In this document: positions 8,203-16,367 of the stretch, one piece after another
How positions within the stretch are numbered: the stretch's first letter is position 1
Layout of the letters: every line of letters starts with the position of its first letter
DNA from: a bacterium
GTDB taxonomy: Bacteria > Myxococcota_A > UBA9160 > UBA4427
Assembly (NCBI GenBank): GCA_024742285.1
Contig: JANSYR010000001.1
Coordinates: 496,001-560,000, forward strand
DNA length: 64,000 bases
Direction: 5' to 3'
Position numbers and translations under genes: made by a program
Notes under the pieces: generated by a model
Told to the model about the DNA's origin: nothing
Database searches by the model: none
Seen by the model: the letters and a program-made list of their open reading frames with translations, nothing else

Positions 8203-10104
8203 CTACTCACCGGGCAGGTACGTGATCGCCGAGGTGACGGCGCGCTCCTGCACCGTCGTCGGATCCGGCGCTTCGATGCCGAGCGCTTTCGCGTCGTAGG
8301 TCGTCCAGCGGGGCGTCTCGATCTCGAGCACGCGCGCGTAGTAGCGGGTGGGGCGAGACCGATCCCATTCCGGGTCCCGCCAGACGGCGGCGAGCTCGGT
8401 CGCCCCGACGCTGTTCGTGTAGGAGGCGTTCGGGACGTCGACCGTGCTCTCGAGCGCTTCGACCCGATGGCGCGTCGGGTCCGCGACGCGTCCATCCGAG
8501 GCGGCGACGTCGAAGATCTTCTCCTGCGGCTCGCCGGCCTCGTCCACCCAGAGCTTCACGATCTGGATCCGGTCGAGGTTCGCCGCGAAGGGGTCCTTGA
8601 CCGCCCAGACCGCGAGGGTCGGCCCCGTCTCGCCCGTCCCCTCGAGCTGATCGCCCATCGCGACGCCGGTGGCGTAGGCCTCGCGGATTCCGTCCGGGCG
8701 ATCGAAGAGGTCCGCCGGATAATCCCAGCCGGCGAAGAAGCGAACCCGGATGCGGGTGCCGGAGGTCGCGAAGGTCTCGCGCCGGCGCATCGCCTCGAAG
8801 AGCGAGTCCCGGGTGTTCTCCTCCGCCCAGATCGCGGCGAGTCCCCCGGAGCCCCACGCCGACGCGGCACGCACTTGTTCCGGGAACAGGGTCGCCGTGC
8901 CCATGCGGATGCCCGCCGTGCCGTCGAGCAGCGGCAGCTTCCCGTGGAAGGCGTCCTCGTCGATCGGCGCGCTCGCGCCGTGGCCGTCGCTGCTCCCGAT
9001 CACGCCGAAGTCGAAGGGGTCGAAGCCCTGCGTCGCGCGATAGGCGAGCCCGCGCTTCAGCGCGTCGCGCGCGTAGCTCCCGCGCGGCTCGCTGTAGCGC
9101 TGTTCGAAGTTGAGGGTCTTCTCGTTGAGCTCGAAGCGCGCGAACTCGTCCTCGCTCGACAGGACGGGATGGGCCTCCGATTGCCCCTTCACCTGGAAGA
9201 TCTCGGCGATCGGCTCCCAGCGCGCTCGCCGCGCCGCGTAGTCCGCGTCGACGGGATCGCCCGCGACCGTCACGTCCTTCCACATCTCGCCGTTGCTGAC
9301 GTTGCCGTTGTGCGGAATCGCGATCGCCTCGATCCCCTCCTCGAGCTGAGCCTCGAGGGTCGCCCAGAGATCCTCGGCGTCCTTCGAATCGATGGCGCTG
9401 AAGGGCAGCTCCGGTGCGCGACTGCTCCGATAGATCACGTTGCGATGGAGATTGTCGAGACCCGGCTCGCTGACGGCCGACCACTCGTAGGCGACGAAGC
9501 TCGTGAAGACGCCGGGGTCGTTCGCCTGCTCCGCGGCATCGATGGTCCGCTGCCAGGCCGCGCGCATGATCGCCGGGTCGCGCCCCATGCTCTGTCCGCT
9601 GACCGACGGCGGCTCGAACTCCGCCATCGTCTCGAGAAAGAGAAGCGTCGCCGAGAGTCGATTCCGCCCGAGCAGGGTCTCCCGCAACTTTCCTCCGTGG
9701 AGCGGAAGAACCAGTCCCTGTCCGTCCTGCACCCCGAGATACTCGGCGTGGTCCGTCACGGCGGCGAAGTCGAGCGGCTCCTTCAAGCGGATCGCGTAGC
9801 CGACCCCGTGCTCGATCGTCCCGCCCTTCGCGTAGACGTACGCGTCTTCGGGTCCGGCCGTCACGCCGAAGCGATAGGCGTCGAGGGACAGGCGCGTGTG
9901 GATGTGGAGGTCGCCGAAGAAGACGTTCCGCTCTTCGCTCGAAGGCGTCGCGACCTTAGGCGGCGGGGGAAGCGCGGAGGCCGCGTCGTAGGGCGGCTGG
10001 AGGGTCGAGTCCTCCGGTGCCCTTCCGAGCGTCGCGAACCAGAGCGGAACGAGGGCGACGAGCGCCGCGAAGACGACGAGTCCGATCAGCAGCTTCCGAA
10101 TCAT
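8203..10104 (-). CDS. DUF3604 family protein, second copy
   Basis: This 633-residue protein has an N-terminal signal anchor ('LLIGLVVFAALVALVPLWFA', about residues 5-24) and then the DUF3604 body. The putative metal motifs are 'FFGDLHIHTRLSLDA' (about residue 62), 'AAVTDHAEYLGV', 'AIPHNGNVSNG' and 'IGSSDGHGASAP'. It is about 100 residues shorter than the copy at 3979-6204 and lacks its cysteine-rich insertions, so this is an old paralogue and not a recent duplication. It is the last gene of the minus-strand run that starts at 16264. A phosphoesterase-like role is suggested by the PHP-type histidines but is unproven. Confidence 0.85.
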   Translation of the reverse strand: MIRKLLIGLVVFAALVALVPLWFATLGRAPEDSTLQPPYDAASALPPPPKVATPSSEERNVFFGDLHIHTRLSLDAYRFGVTAGPEDAYVYAKGGTIEHGVGYAIRLKEPLDFAAVTDHAEYLGVQDGQGLVLPLHGGKLRETLLGRNRLSATLLFLETMAEFEPPSVSGQSMGRDPAIMRAAWQRTIDAAEQANDPGVFTSFVAYEWSAVSEPGLDNLHRNVIYRSSRAPELPFSAIDSKDAEDLWATLEAQLEEGIEAIAIPHNGNVSNGEMWKDVTVAGDPVDADYAARRARWEPIAEIFQVKGQSEAHPVLSSEDEFARFELNEKTLNFEQRYSEPRGSYARDALKRGLAYRATQGFDPFDFGVIGSSDGHGASAPIDEDAFHGKLPLLDGTAGIRMGTATLFPEQVRAASAWGSGGLAAIWAEENTRDSLFEAMRRRETFATSGTRIRVRFFAGWDYPADLFDRPDGIREAYATGVAMGDQLEGTGETGPTLAVWAVKDPFAANLDRIQIVKLWVDEAGEPQEKIFDVAASDGRVADPTRHRVEALESTVDVPNASYTNSVGATELAAVWRDPEWDRSRPTRYYARVLEIETPRWTTYDAKALGIEAPDPTTVQERAVTSAITYLPGE

Positions 10105-10114
10105 CTGCGGCTCC

Positions 10115-11122
10115 CTAGCGATAGCCCGGCGAGACCGGTCGCCGCGGCAGGGTCCACCAGACCTGCTCGCAGACCTCGCGGAGATCGTCGTCGAACTCGA
10201 CCTCGAGGGCGGCCAGGTTGGCGTCGAGCTGGTCGGCGCGCGAGGCGCCGATGATCGCCGTCGTCACGCCGGGCTGGGCGAGGACCCAGGCGACCGCGAC
10301 CGAGACCAGATTCAGACCCCGCTTCTCGACCTCGCCCTTCAGGCGCGCGACCGCCTCGATCTGCGCGGCCTGCCAGTAGCGATGCTGGTACATCGCGCCG
10401 GCGCCCCCGAGATCGAAACGCGTTCCCTCCTCGACGTCCTGCCCGGCCTTGTACTTACCCGACAGCATGCCGCCAGCGAGCGGGTTGTAGACCATCAGAC
10501 CGATTCCCTCGTCGCGGAGCATCGGGAGCAGCTCGATCTCGAGATCGCGATAGAGGAGGTTGTACCGGGACTGGATCATCATGTATCCCGGAACGCCGAG
10601 TTGATCCGCGGTCCGGGTCGCCTTGCCGAGGCGCCAGGCCGAGTAGTTCGAGCAGCCCACGTAGCGGACCTTGCCGGCGCGGGTGATGTCGTCGAAGGCT
10701 CGGAGCGACTCGTCGAGGGGTGTGTTCTCGTCGTCCATGTGGGCGAGATAGACGTCGATGTGGTCGACGCCCAGCCGCTTCAGGCTCCCGTCCACGGCGT
10801 CCATGATCCGCTGTCGCGAGAGCCCGTAGCTGTTCGGCCCGCGGCCCGTCGGCGCGAAGCACTTGGTCGTGAGGATCAGGTCGTCGCGATTGCCCTTGTC
10901 CTTCATCCAACGACCGAGGATCGCTTCGGTCTCGCCCGCCGTCTCCGTACTCCCACCGAGGGGATACGCGTCGGACGTGTCGAGGTAGACCATCCCGGCG
11001 TCGTACGCCTTGTCGAGGATCGATCGGGACCCGGCCTCGTCGACCTGCAGACCGAAGGTCATCGTCCCCAGACACAAGACCGGGACTTCGAGGCCGTGCC
11101 GGCCCATCTTTCGCGTTTCCAT
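10115..11122 (-). CDS. Aldo/keto reductase
   Basis: This 335-residue TIM-barrel oxidoreductase, NADPH-dependent by family, has 'VPVLCLGTMTFG' at the start, the catalytic Asp and Tyr in 'YLDTSDAYPLGGSTET' (about residues 46-61), Lys in 'DDLILTTKCFAP' and His in 'VYLAHMDDE'. The C-terminal cofactor region 'VTTAIIGASRADQLDANL' is intact. It belongs to the AKR group that includes YajO/Tas-like and perakine-reductase-like proteins. The start has GGAG a few bases upstream. It lies 25 bp after the LLM gene at 11148 and just before DUF3604, so it is probably part of the same transcript. Confidence 0.9.
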   Translation of the reverse strand: METRKMGRHGLEVPVLCLGTMTFGLQVDEAGSRSILDKAYDAGMVYLDTSDAYPLGGSTETAGETEAILGRWMKDKGNRDDLILTTKCFAPTGRGPNSYGLSRQRIMDAVDGSLKRLGVDHIDVYLAHMDDENTPLDESLRAFDDITRAGKVRYVGCSNYSAWRLGKATRTADQLGVPGYMMIQSRYNLLYRDLEIELLPMLRDEGIGLMVYNPLAGGMLSGKYKAGQDVEEGTRFDLGGAGAMYQHRYWQAAQIEAVARLKGEVEKRGLNLVSVAVAWVLAQPGVTTAIIGASRADQLDANLAALEVEFDDDLREVCEQVWWTLPRRPVSPGYR

Positions 11123-11147
11123 CAGGACTCCTTCCGAGGCGCGCGTT

Positions 11148-12059
11148 CTAGAGACGACTCGTGAGCAGGTCGAGGGTGCGCGCTTCCGAGCCCTCTTCGA
11201 CCGGGAAGATCGCCGCGTCGAAGTCGGTCACGCCGATGTCGCGCAGGCGATCGAGCCCCTCGCCGACCTGCTTCTCGTTCCCGACGATCGCGATGTCCGC
11301 CGGGCCGGACGCGCCTTCCTTGTCGAGCATCGCGCGATACGACGGGAGCTGGCCGTACATGACGAGCCCCTTCGCGATCTCCTCCCGCGCCGCTGCCTCG
11401 TCGTCGGTCACGACGATCGGGAAGCCCGCGACGATCCGCGGATCGGGCCTGCCCGCGTCGGTCGCCGCGGCGCGCAGCTTCGGGCCGATGTGGTCCTCGA
11501 TCGTGGCGGGGCCGGTCATCCAGAGGATCGTGCCCTGGGCGAGACTGCCAGCGATCTTGAGCATGAGGTCACCGAGCGCCGCGATCAGGACGGGGGTCTC
11601 GGTCGAGCCCGGGACGTCGAGCGCCGCGTTCACCTGGTAGTGCTCCCCCTGGAAGCTCGCGGGCTCGCCGCGGAGCAGCGGGCCGAGCACCTCCATGTAC
11701 TCGCGGGTCTGCTGGGCGGGCTTCGCGTAGGAGAGCCCGAGCATGTCCTCGATCACGAGCTTGTGGGAGAGGCCGATTCCGAGGGTGAAGCGTCCACCGC
11801 AGGCCACCTGGGTCGTGAGCGTCTGCTGCGCGATCGCGACGGGGTGGCGCGGTGGGGTCGGGACGACGGCGGTCCCGAGCTCGATCCGCTCCGTGTTGCA
11901 GCCGACGATCGCCTGGGCGCCGATCGCGTCGAGGCCGAAGATGTTCGCCATCCACATCGAGGCGAAGCCCCGCGCTTCGAGGTCCTGCGCGCGGGCGATG
12001 AGGCCTTCGAGGGTTCCGTCCGGGCCGGGCGTCGCACCGGCCATCACTCCGATTCGCAT
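11148..12059 (-). CDS. LLM-class F420-dependent oxidoreductase, TIGR03564-like
   Basis: This 303-residue luciferase-like protein resembles the TIGR03564 group (often annotated F420-dependent methylene-H4MPT reductase-like): 'MRIGVMAGATPGP', 'RGFASMWMANIFGLDAIGA', 'RIELGTAVVPTPPRHPVA' and 'GRFTLGIGLSHKLVIE'. It is preceded by AAAGGAAG. The 67-bp gap to the upstream acyl-CoA ligase gene contains a small hairpin (GGAGCG/CGCTCC, 12077-12092), which may tune expression of the downstream genes. With two more LLM proteins in the first 8 kb, it suggests the host makes F420. Confidence 0.87.
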   Translation of the reverse strand: MRIGVMAGATPGPDGTLEGLIARAQDLEARGFASMWMANIFGLDAIGAQAIVGCNTERIELGTAVVPTPPRHPVAIAQQTLTTQVACGGRFTLGIGLSHKLVIEDMLGLSYAKPAQQTREYMEVLGPLLRGEPASFQGEHYQVNAALDVPGSTETPVLIAALGDLMLKIAGSLAQGTILWMTGPATIEDHIGPKLRAAATDAGRPDPRIVAGFPIVVTDDEAAAREEIAKGLVMYGQLPSYRAMLDKEGASGPADIAIVGNEKQVGEGLDRLRDIGVTDFDAAIFPVEEGSEARTLDLLTSRL

Positions 12060-12126
12060 CGTGAGCTTCCTTTCGAGGAGCGACTGCGCTCCCCCATGAA
12101 TGAAGAGTGTCGTATCGAACTACGTG

Positions 12127-13770
12127 CTAGGCGTCGTCGGGAAGACCGAGGGCTTCGCGGGCCGTTCGCGTCGCCCACTTGAAGTCGGACTTTCCGTTGG
12201 GGCTTCGGAAGAACTTCTCCACGCGGACGATGTTCTTTGGGAGCTTGTAGGGCGAGAGCTTGCCGCGGAGCTTGTCGACGAGCTCCTTGTCCTCGACCTC
12301 GAAGCCCGCCGCGACCTCGAGCACCGCCGTGACCGCCGCGCCCCACTTCGGATCCGGCACCCCGACGACGTTCACGTCGACGACCTCCGGCAGGAGCTTC
12401 AGCGCCTCTTCGACCTCTTCGGGATAGACCTTCTCGCCGCCCGTGTTGATCGAGACCGAGCCGCGCCCGAGGAGCGTCACCGTCCCGTCCGCCGCGATCC
12501 GGGCCCAGTCGCCCGGAACCGACCAGCGCTTCCCTTCGAACTCGCGAAAAGTCTCCGCGGTCTTCACGGGATCCCCGTAGTAGCCGAGCGGGATCGGCCC
12601 CGTGACCGCGAGGAGCCCCGTCTCGTCCGACCCGGGCACGACGCGGCGACCGTCCTCGGTGAAGACGGCAGCGTTGGGGCCGAGCGTGAAGGTCGCCGTC
12701 TCGGTGTCGCCCCCGCCGCTCGACTGCTTGGCGGCAAAGCCCACGCCCTCGCTCGCGCCGAGCGAGTCGTTGAGGACGAGGTTCGCCCCCGACGCCTTCG
12801 CGAAGACGAGCAGCCGATCCTTGACCGGCTGCGTCCACATCACGCCGGACGAGCCGACCGCGCGGAGCGCCGACAGGTCGTAGGGCTCACCGCGCTTCTC
12901 TGCGTCTTCGAGCGCCTCGACCATCGGTCGACAGAAGACGTCGCCGACGATGCTGATCGTCGTGCACTTCTGCTCGACCGCGACCCGCCAGAGCTCGTCG
13001 GCATCGAATTTCCGACCGACGAGGGAAACGACCGCCCCACCCTGCAGGAGCGTCATCAGCGCCGTGAGTCCCGCCGTCCCGTGCATGAGCGGCGAGGCGG
13101 CGAGCTGTCGCGGCACGCCGCCGACCGCCTCGATCTGGTCCAACATGCCCGGAACGCCGTCGAGTGAATCGGGCAGCTCGATCCCCGCCGGCGCCAGGGT
13201 CCGACGCGCGAGGGTCGCCAGATTGCCGTGGGGCCACATCACGCCCTTCGGATTGCCGGTCGTGCCGCCCGTATAGAGGAGCCAGAGGTCGTCCGGGCTG
13301 CGCTCGATCCGCGGCGCCGGATCGTTCGCGGCGATCGTGGCCTCGTGCGCGACCGCCCAGTCCGGACAGCTCCCGTCGCCGACGTGGACCCAGAGCTTCA
13401 CCTTGTCGAGCCGCCCCCGGACCTTGTCGAAGCGTTCGGCCAGGGAGTCGTCGAAGAAGACCGCCTTCGCGTCGCTGTTGTCGACGAGATAGGCGAGCTC
13501 GTCTTCGACATAGCGGTAGTTCACGTTGCAATGGGCGGCGCGACATTTCATCGCAGCAAACTCGGCTTCGATGTACTCGTTGCCGTTGTAGAGCGCGATC
13601 GCCACGTTGTCGCCGGCCCCGACACCGACGTCGGCGAGGGCGCGGGCGAGCCTGGCCGCGCGGTCCTCGAGCTCGGACCAGGTCCGCGAGATGCCGCCGC
13701 AATGGACCGCGAGGCGATCGCCCTTCCGGTCGGCGACGATCTCCCAGCTGGACGCGAGATTCAGGGGCAC
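12127..13770 (-). CDS. Acyl-CoA synthetase (AMP-forming)
   Basis: This 547-residue adenylate-forming ligase activates a carboxylic acid to its CoA thioester with ATP. It shows the P-loop 'LLYTGGTTGNPKGVMW' (about residue 163), the 'GDWARIAADG' hinge region, 'STNTGGEKVYPEEVEEAL'-type motif (here 'SINTGGEKVYPEEVEEAL', about residue 440) and the C-terminal catalytic lysine in 'SPNGKSDFKWA'. The GTG at 13770 is chosen: GGAGG lies eight bases upstream and the product then begins with the usual 'PLNLASSWEIVADR'. The family includes fadD-like ligases for fatty acids and for steroid side chains. It follows a FAD oxidoreductase gene after 112 bp, so it probably prepares an intermediate for beta-oxidation. 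Confidence 0.92.
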   Translation of the reverse strand: MPLNLASSWEIVADRKGDRLAVHCGGISRTWSELEDRAARLARALADVGVGAGDNVAIALYNGNEYIEAEFAAMKCRAAHCNVNYRYVEDELAYLVDNSDAKAVFFDDSLAERFDKVRGRLDKVKLWVHVGDGSCPDWAVAHEATIAANDPAPRIERSPDDLWLLYTGGTTGNPKGVMWPHGNLATLARRTLAPAGIELPDSLDGVPGMLDQIEAVGGVPRQLAASPLMHGTAGLTALMTLLQGGAVVSLVGRKFDADELWRVAVEQKCTTISIVGDVFCRPMVEALEDAEKRGEPYDLSALRAVGSSGVMWTQPVKDRLLVFAKASGANLVLNDSLGASEGVGFAAKQSSGGGDTETATFTLGPNAAVFTEDGRRVVPGSDETGLLAVTGPIPLGYYGDPVKTAETFREFEGKRWSVPGDWARIAADGTVTLLGRGSVSINTGGEKVYPEEVEEALKLLPEVVDVNVVGVPDPKWGAAVTAVLEVAAGFEVEDKELVDKLRGKLSPYKLPKNIVRVEKFFRSPNGKSDFKWATRTAREALGLPDDA

Positions 13771-13882
13771 GGGGGGACCTCCGGGTGGATCGCCGACGAT
13801 AGCTGCGTCGCGGGCGACCCGACCAGCCAGGGATGAGAAGGCGGGACCTGAGGCTGGATCAACGAGGTCGGCGACGATCGAC

Positions 13883-15343
13883 CTACCCGCGTCCAGCAGC
13901 GTGCCGCCCGCCGCGCCGACCGAAGAACGTGGCCTCGCCGATGCAGGTCCCGCTCGAGTAGCCGGCCCCGTCCTGCGCGATGTTCGACGCACAGGCGCCC
14001 GCCGCGTAGAGCCCCGGGATCGGTGCTCCGTCCTCGCCCAGCACCTCGGCGTCGATCGACACGTCGAGTCCGCCGAGGGTGAAGCCCACGTAGTACGACT
14101 CGCCGACCGAGCACTGCAGCGCCGCGAAGGGCGGCGTGGCGATCGGCGCGAGCCAGTCCGCGTGCTTGTGGAAGTCGAGATCCTCGCCGGTCTCGGCGAA
14201 CCCGTTGTAGCGCTCGATCGTCGCCTGGAGCTTGCCCTCGGGCAGCCCGAGGTCCCGCTCCATCTCCTCGATCGTCTCCCACGCGTCGATCAGCGGCTGC
14301 ATCTCGAGCTCGGGGCGGCCGAAGGTCGTCTCGTCGCAGACCAGATAGACGACGCCGTCGGGCTGGCCGACCGCCGCGTCCATCGTCCGCGCGTGGTAGC
14401 AGTCCTCGTTGATGAACCGCTCGCCGTGCTTGTTCACGAAGATCGCCTTGATCAGGCTCTCGGGCGGATAGAAGGGCGCGGTGACGAACGCCTTCTCCAT
14501 GTGGACGGCGCGACCGCCTGCTTCGACGCCCATTCGGATCCCGGCGCCGTCGTCGTTGGGATTGCCCTGGCGGTGGATGCCGTACCGCGCGAGCGTCGGG
14601 CAGAGCTCGTTCACCATCTCCTTGTTCATCGAGAACGCCCCCGCCGCGAGCGCGACGCCGCGGGCCGCCCGAGCGAAGCGCTCTTCGCCGAACACGGTGA
14701 AGCGCGCGCCGACGACCGCGCCCTCCTCGTCCGTGACAAGGTTCGTCACGTTCGCGTCGTAGAGAAAGCGCACGCCCAGGCGTTCGGCCGTCGCGCCCAG
14801 GCGCTGGATCAGGAGCGCGCCGCCCTCGGTGTCGTGTGCGACCTTGTGGCCGCGCGGGGCGGGGGCTGCGTTCTCCGAGATCGGCCAGGCCTTCTCGTTG
14901 CCCGACCAGGAGAGACAATTCGTGCCGGGCGGAGTGTGATGCTTGGGCGCGTAGTAGCCCTCGGTGAAGGGGACGTCCTGCGCCTGGAGCCAGGCGAAGT
15001 GGTCGACACTCTCGTCGCAGTAGAGTCGAAGCTTCTCTTCGTCGGGCTCCGGCGTGTTCGCCATCAGGTAGTCGAACATCGCCTGGGGCGTGTCGTCGAA
15101 GCCGTTCGCCTTCTGGACGGGCGTTCCGCCACCGAGGTAGAGCATCCCGCCGGCGAGCGTCGTCGTTCCGGAGAGGCCGCTCCCGCGCTCCAGAACGAGT
15201 ACCTCGGCCCCGGCTTCGCGCGCCGCGATCGCAGCCGAGAGCCCGGCCGACCCCCCGCCGATCACGAGCACGTCCGCGCGCTCGGCCTCGACGGGCACGA
15301 TCGCCGCAGACAGCGTGGTGTAGTCGTTCCCCGGCGCGGACAT
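13883..15343 (-). CDS. FAD-dependent oxidoreductase, fumarate reductase/3-ketosteroid dehydrogenase-like
   Basis: This 486-residue flavoprotein has the FAD dinucleotide fold 'ADVLVIGGGSAGLSAAIAAR' (about residue 22) and the second FAD segment 'LYAAGACASNIAQDGAGYSSG' region near the C-terminus. It falls in the FAD_binding_2 group that contains fumarate reductase flavoproteins and 3-ketosteroid delta-1 dehydrogenases. The start at 15343 follows GAGGAGG and overlaps the stop of the NTF2-like gene before it (TGATG). Clustering with an acyl-CoA ligase, an AKR and LLM enzymes favours a catabolic dehydrogenase on a ring or side chain. Whether it is a true ketosteroid dehydrogenase cannot be told from the visible motifs. 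Confidence 0.88.
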   Translation of the reverse strand: MSAPGNDYTTLSAAIVPVEAERADVLVIGGGSAGLSAAIAAREAGAEVLVLERGSGLSGTTTLAGGMLYLGGGTPVQKANGFDDTPQAMFDYLMANTPEPDEEKLRLYCDESVDHFAWLQAQDVPFTEGYYAPKHHTPPGTNCLSWSGNEKAWPISENAAPAPRGHKVAHDTEGGALLIQRLGATAERLGVRFLYDANVTNLVTDEEGAVVGARFTVFGEERFARAARGVALAAGAFSMNKEMVNELCPTLARYGIHRQGNPNDDGAGIRMGVEAGGRAVHMEKAFVTAPFYPPESLIKAIFVNKHGERFINEDCYHARTMDAAVGQPDGVVYLVCDETTFGRPELEMQPLIDAWETIEEMERDLGLPEGKLQATIERYNGFAETGEDLDFHKHADWLAPIATPPFAALQCSVGESYYVGFTLGGLDVSIDAEVLGEDGAPIPGLYAAGACASNIAQDGAGYSSGTCIGEATFFGRRGGRHAAGRG

Positions 15344-15828
15344 CACCGGCCTCCTCGATCGTCCGGGGGCGCGAGAGGCGGCGCAGCGAATCGCCCGCCC
15401 GCCTCCATCCAGGCCCGAAAGTTCGCGTCGGCCTGCGCGCTCGAGAGCGTGACGTCCTGCTTCAGGTTCCACAGTCCGTCGCCCGCATATCGATGGCGCG
15501 ACCAGACGTCGGTCGCGAAACGCGGCCCCTCGTAGCCTTCGGGCTCCGGCAGGATCATGTACTGCTGGAAGATCACCTCCTGGCGATCGACGTCGATCAA
15601 CGACCAGTCGCGTTCGTAGCGGAGGTGGGGAAACGGAGCATGGACGCGGACGACGAAGTCCGAGACCGCCTCGCGTCCACGATAGGTCCCATAGAGCGTG
15701 TCGTGGAATTCGACGTCCTCGGAGAGACAGGCCGCCCAGATCGTCCAGTCGCCCGCCTTCGACGACGCCGCGCGGAGGCGATCCATCTCGTCGAGGGCCT
15801 CCTCGATCTCCGCGCGCGAAGCCGGCAC
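15343..15828 (-). CDS. NTF2/SnoaL-like protein
   Basis: This 161-residue protein has the cone-shaped NTF2-like fold pattern: an N-terminal helix ('EIEEALDEMDRLRAASSKAG'), 'WTIWAACLSEDVEFHDTLYG', and beta strands ending 'LWNLKQDVTLSSAQADANF'. Such proteins act as small isomerases, dehydratases or hydrolases, or bind ligands. The GTG start at 15828 comes one base after the TGA of the upstream NTF2-like gene, and its own TGA overlaps the FAD gene start. Tight coupling to a flavoprotein dehydrogenase recalls ketosteroid isomerase/dehydrogenase pairs, but the catalytic residues cannot be assigned with confidence. Confidence 0.8.
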   Translation of the reverse strand: MPASRAEIEEALDEMDRLRAASSKAGDWTIWAACLSEDVEFHDTLYGTYRGREAVSDFVVRVHAPFPHLRYERDWSLIDVDRQEVIFQQYMILPEPEGYEGPRFATDVWSRHRYAGDGLWNLKQDVTLSSAQADANFRAWMEAGGRFAAPPLAPPDDRGGR

Positions 15829-15829
15829 G

Positions 15830-16264
15830 TCAGCGCTCGCGTCCGACCGGCGGATGGATCGGTCCGTCGAGCCGAGGTCGTTCGTGCTCCCAGAACGCGC
15901 GCAGCGAGAGGATCTTCCCCTCGTCGTTCACCTTGTAGACGAAGACGCCCTCGGAGCCGTTCTCGGTTCCGTCGGGCAGCGTCGTGTAGACGGTCCCGAT
16001 GAACGCGCACTCGTTCGCGCAGGCGTACGAACGCGGATAGTCGAAGCTCACCTTCACCTTCGAGATCGCGTTGTCGTAGAAAGCGGTGACCGCGTCCTTG
16101 CCCTGGTGACCTTCGCCTTTCGGGTCGAAGGGCGAGACGCCGACGGGGTCCGCGAGCATCCCTTCGTCGGCCCACAGATCGAGCCAGGCGTCGCGGTTGC
16201 CTTCGGCGACGTGCTTCTGGGAGAGGAGCCCGGCGCGGCGGGCAGGGTGTTCGGAATCGGCCAT
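15830..16264 (-). CDS. NTF2/SnoaL-like protein
   Basis: This 144-residue protein has the NTF2-like pattern 'AEGNRDAWLDLWADEGMLADPVG', 'GKDAVTAFYDN' and 'ECAFIGTVYTTLPDG'. The segment 'ADPVGVSPFDPKGEGHQG' resembles ketosteroid isomerase-like proteins near steroid catabolic genes. The ATG at 16264 is chosen over the longer upstream frame because it has GGAGG before it (read on the minus strand) and lies at the divergent gap. It leads the minus-strand operon and is almost fused to the next NTF2-like gene (1 bp gap). Confidence 0.82.
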   Translation of the reverse strand: MADSEHPARRAGLLSQKHVAEGNRDAWLDLWADEGMLADPVGVSPFDPKGEGHQGKDAVTAFYDNAISKVKVSFDYPRSYACANECAFIGTVYTTLPDGTENGSEGVFVYKVNDEGKILSLRAFWEHERPRLDGPIHPPVGRER

Positions 16265-16286
16265 GGATCGTCCCTCCTCTGACGGT

Positions 16287-16306
16287 TCGTCGAGCCTGAT
16301 CGACGA
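16287..16306. promoter_or_regulatory. Inverted repeat at a divergent promoter
   Basis: TCGTCGA (16287-16293) and TCGACGA (16300-16306) are exact complements around six bases, in the 103-bp gap between the minus-strand operon start (16264) and the SDR gene (16368). The placement fits an operator shared by both directions. No regulator gene is adjacent, and the GC-rich sequence makes a chance match more likely than for the A/T-rich sites elsewhere. Confidence 0.4.
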
Positions 16307-16367
16307 CGTTGACCCTACCACGGCCTGACCTAGAGTCGCTGATCGGCTTCGACGAAGGAGAGACGAC

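Noticed and set aside
12077..12092. Hairpin GGAGCG/CGCTCC between the acyl-CoA ligase and LLM genes as a terminator
   Set aside because: The stem is only six pairs with no T-run, and the genes look like one operon; at most it may tune expression.
13164..15535. Plus-strand frames opposite the acyl-CoA ligase and FAD oxidoreductase genes
   Set aside because: Codon-position pattern and domain motifs support only the minus-strand genes.
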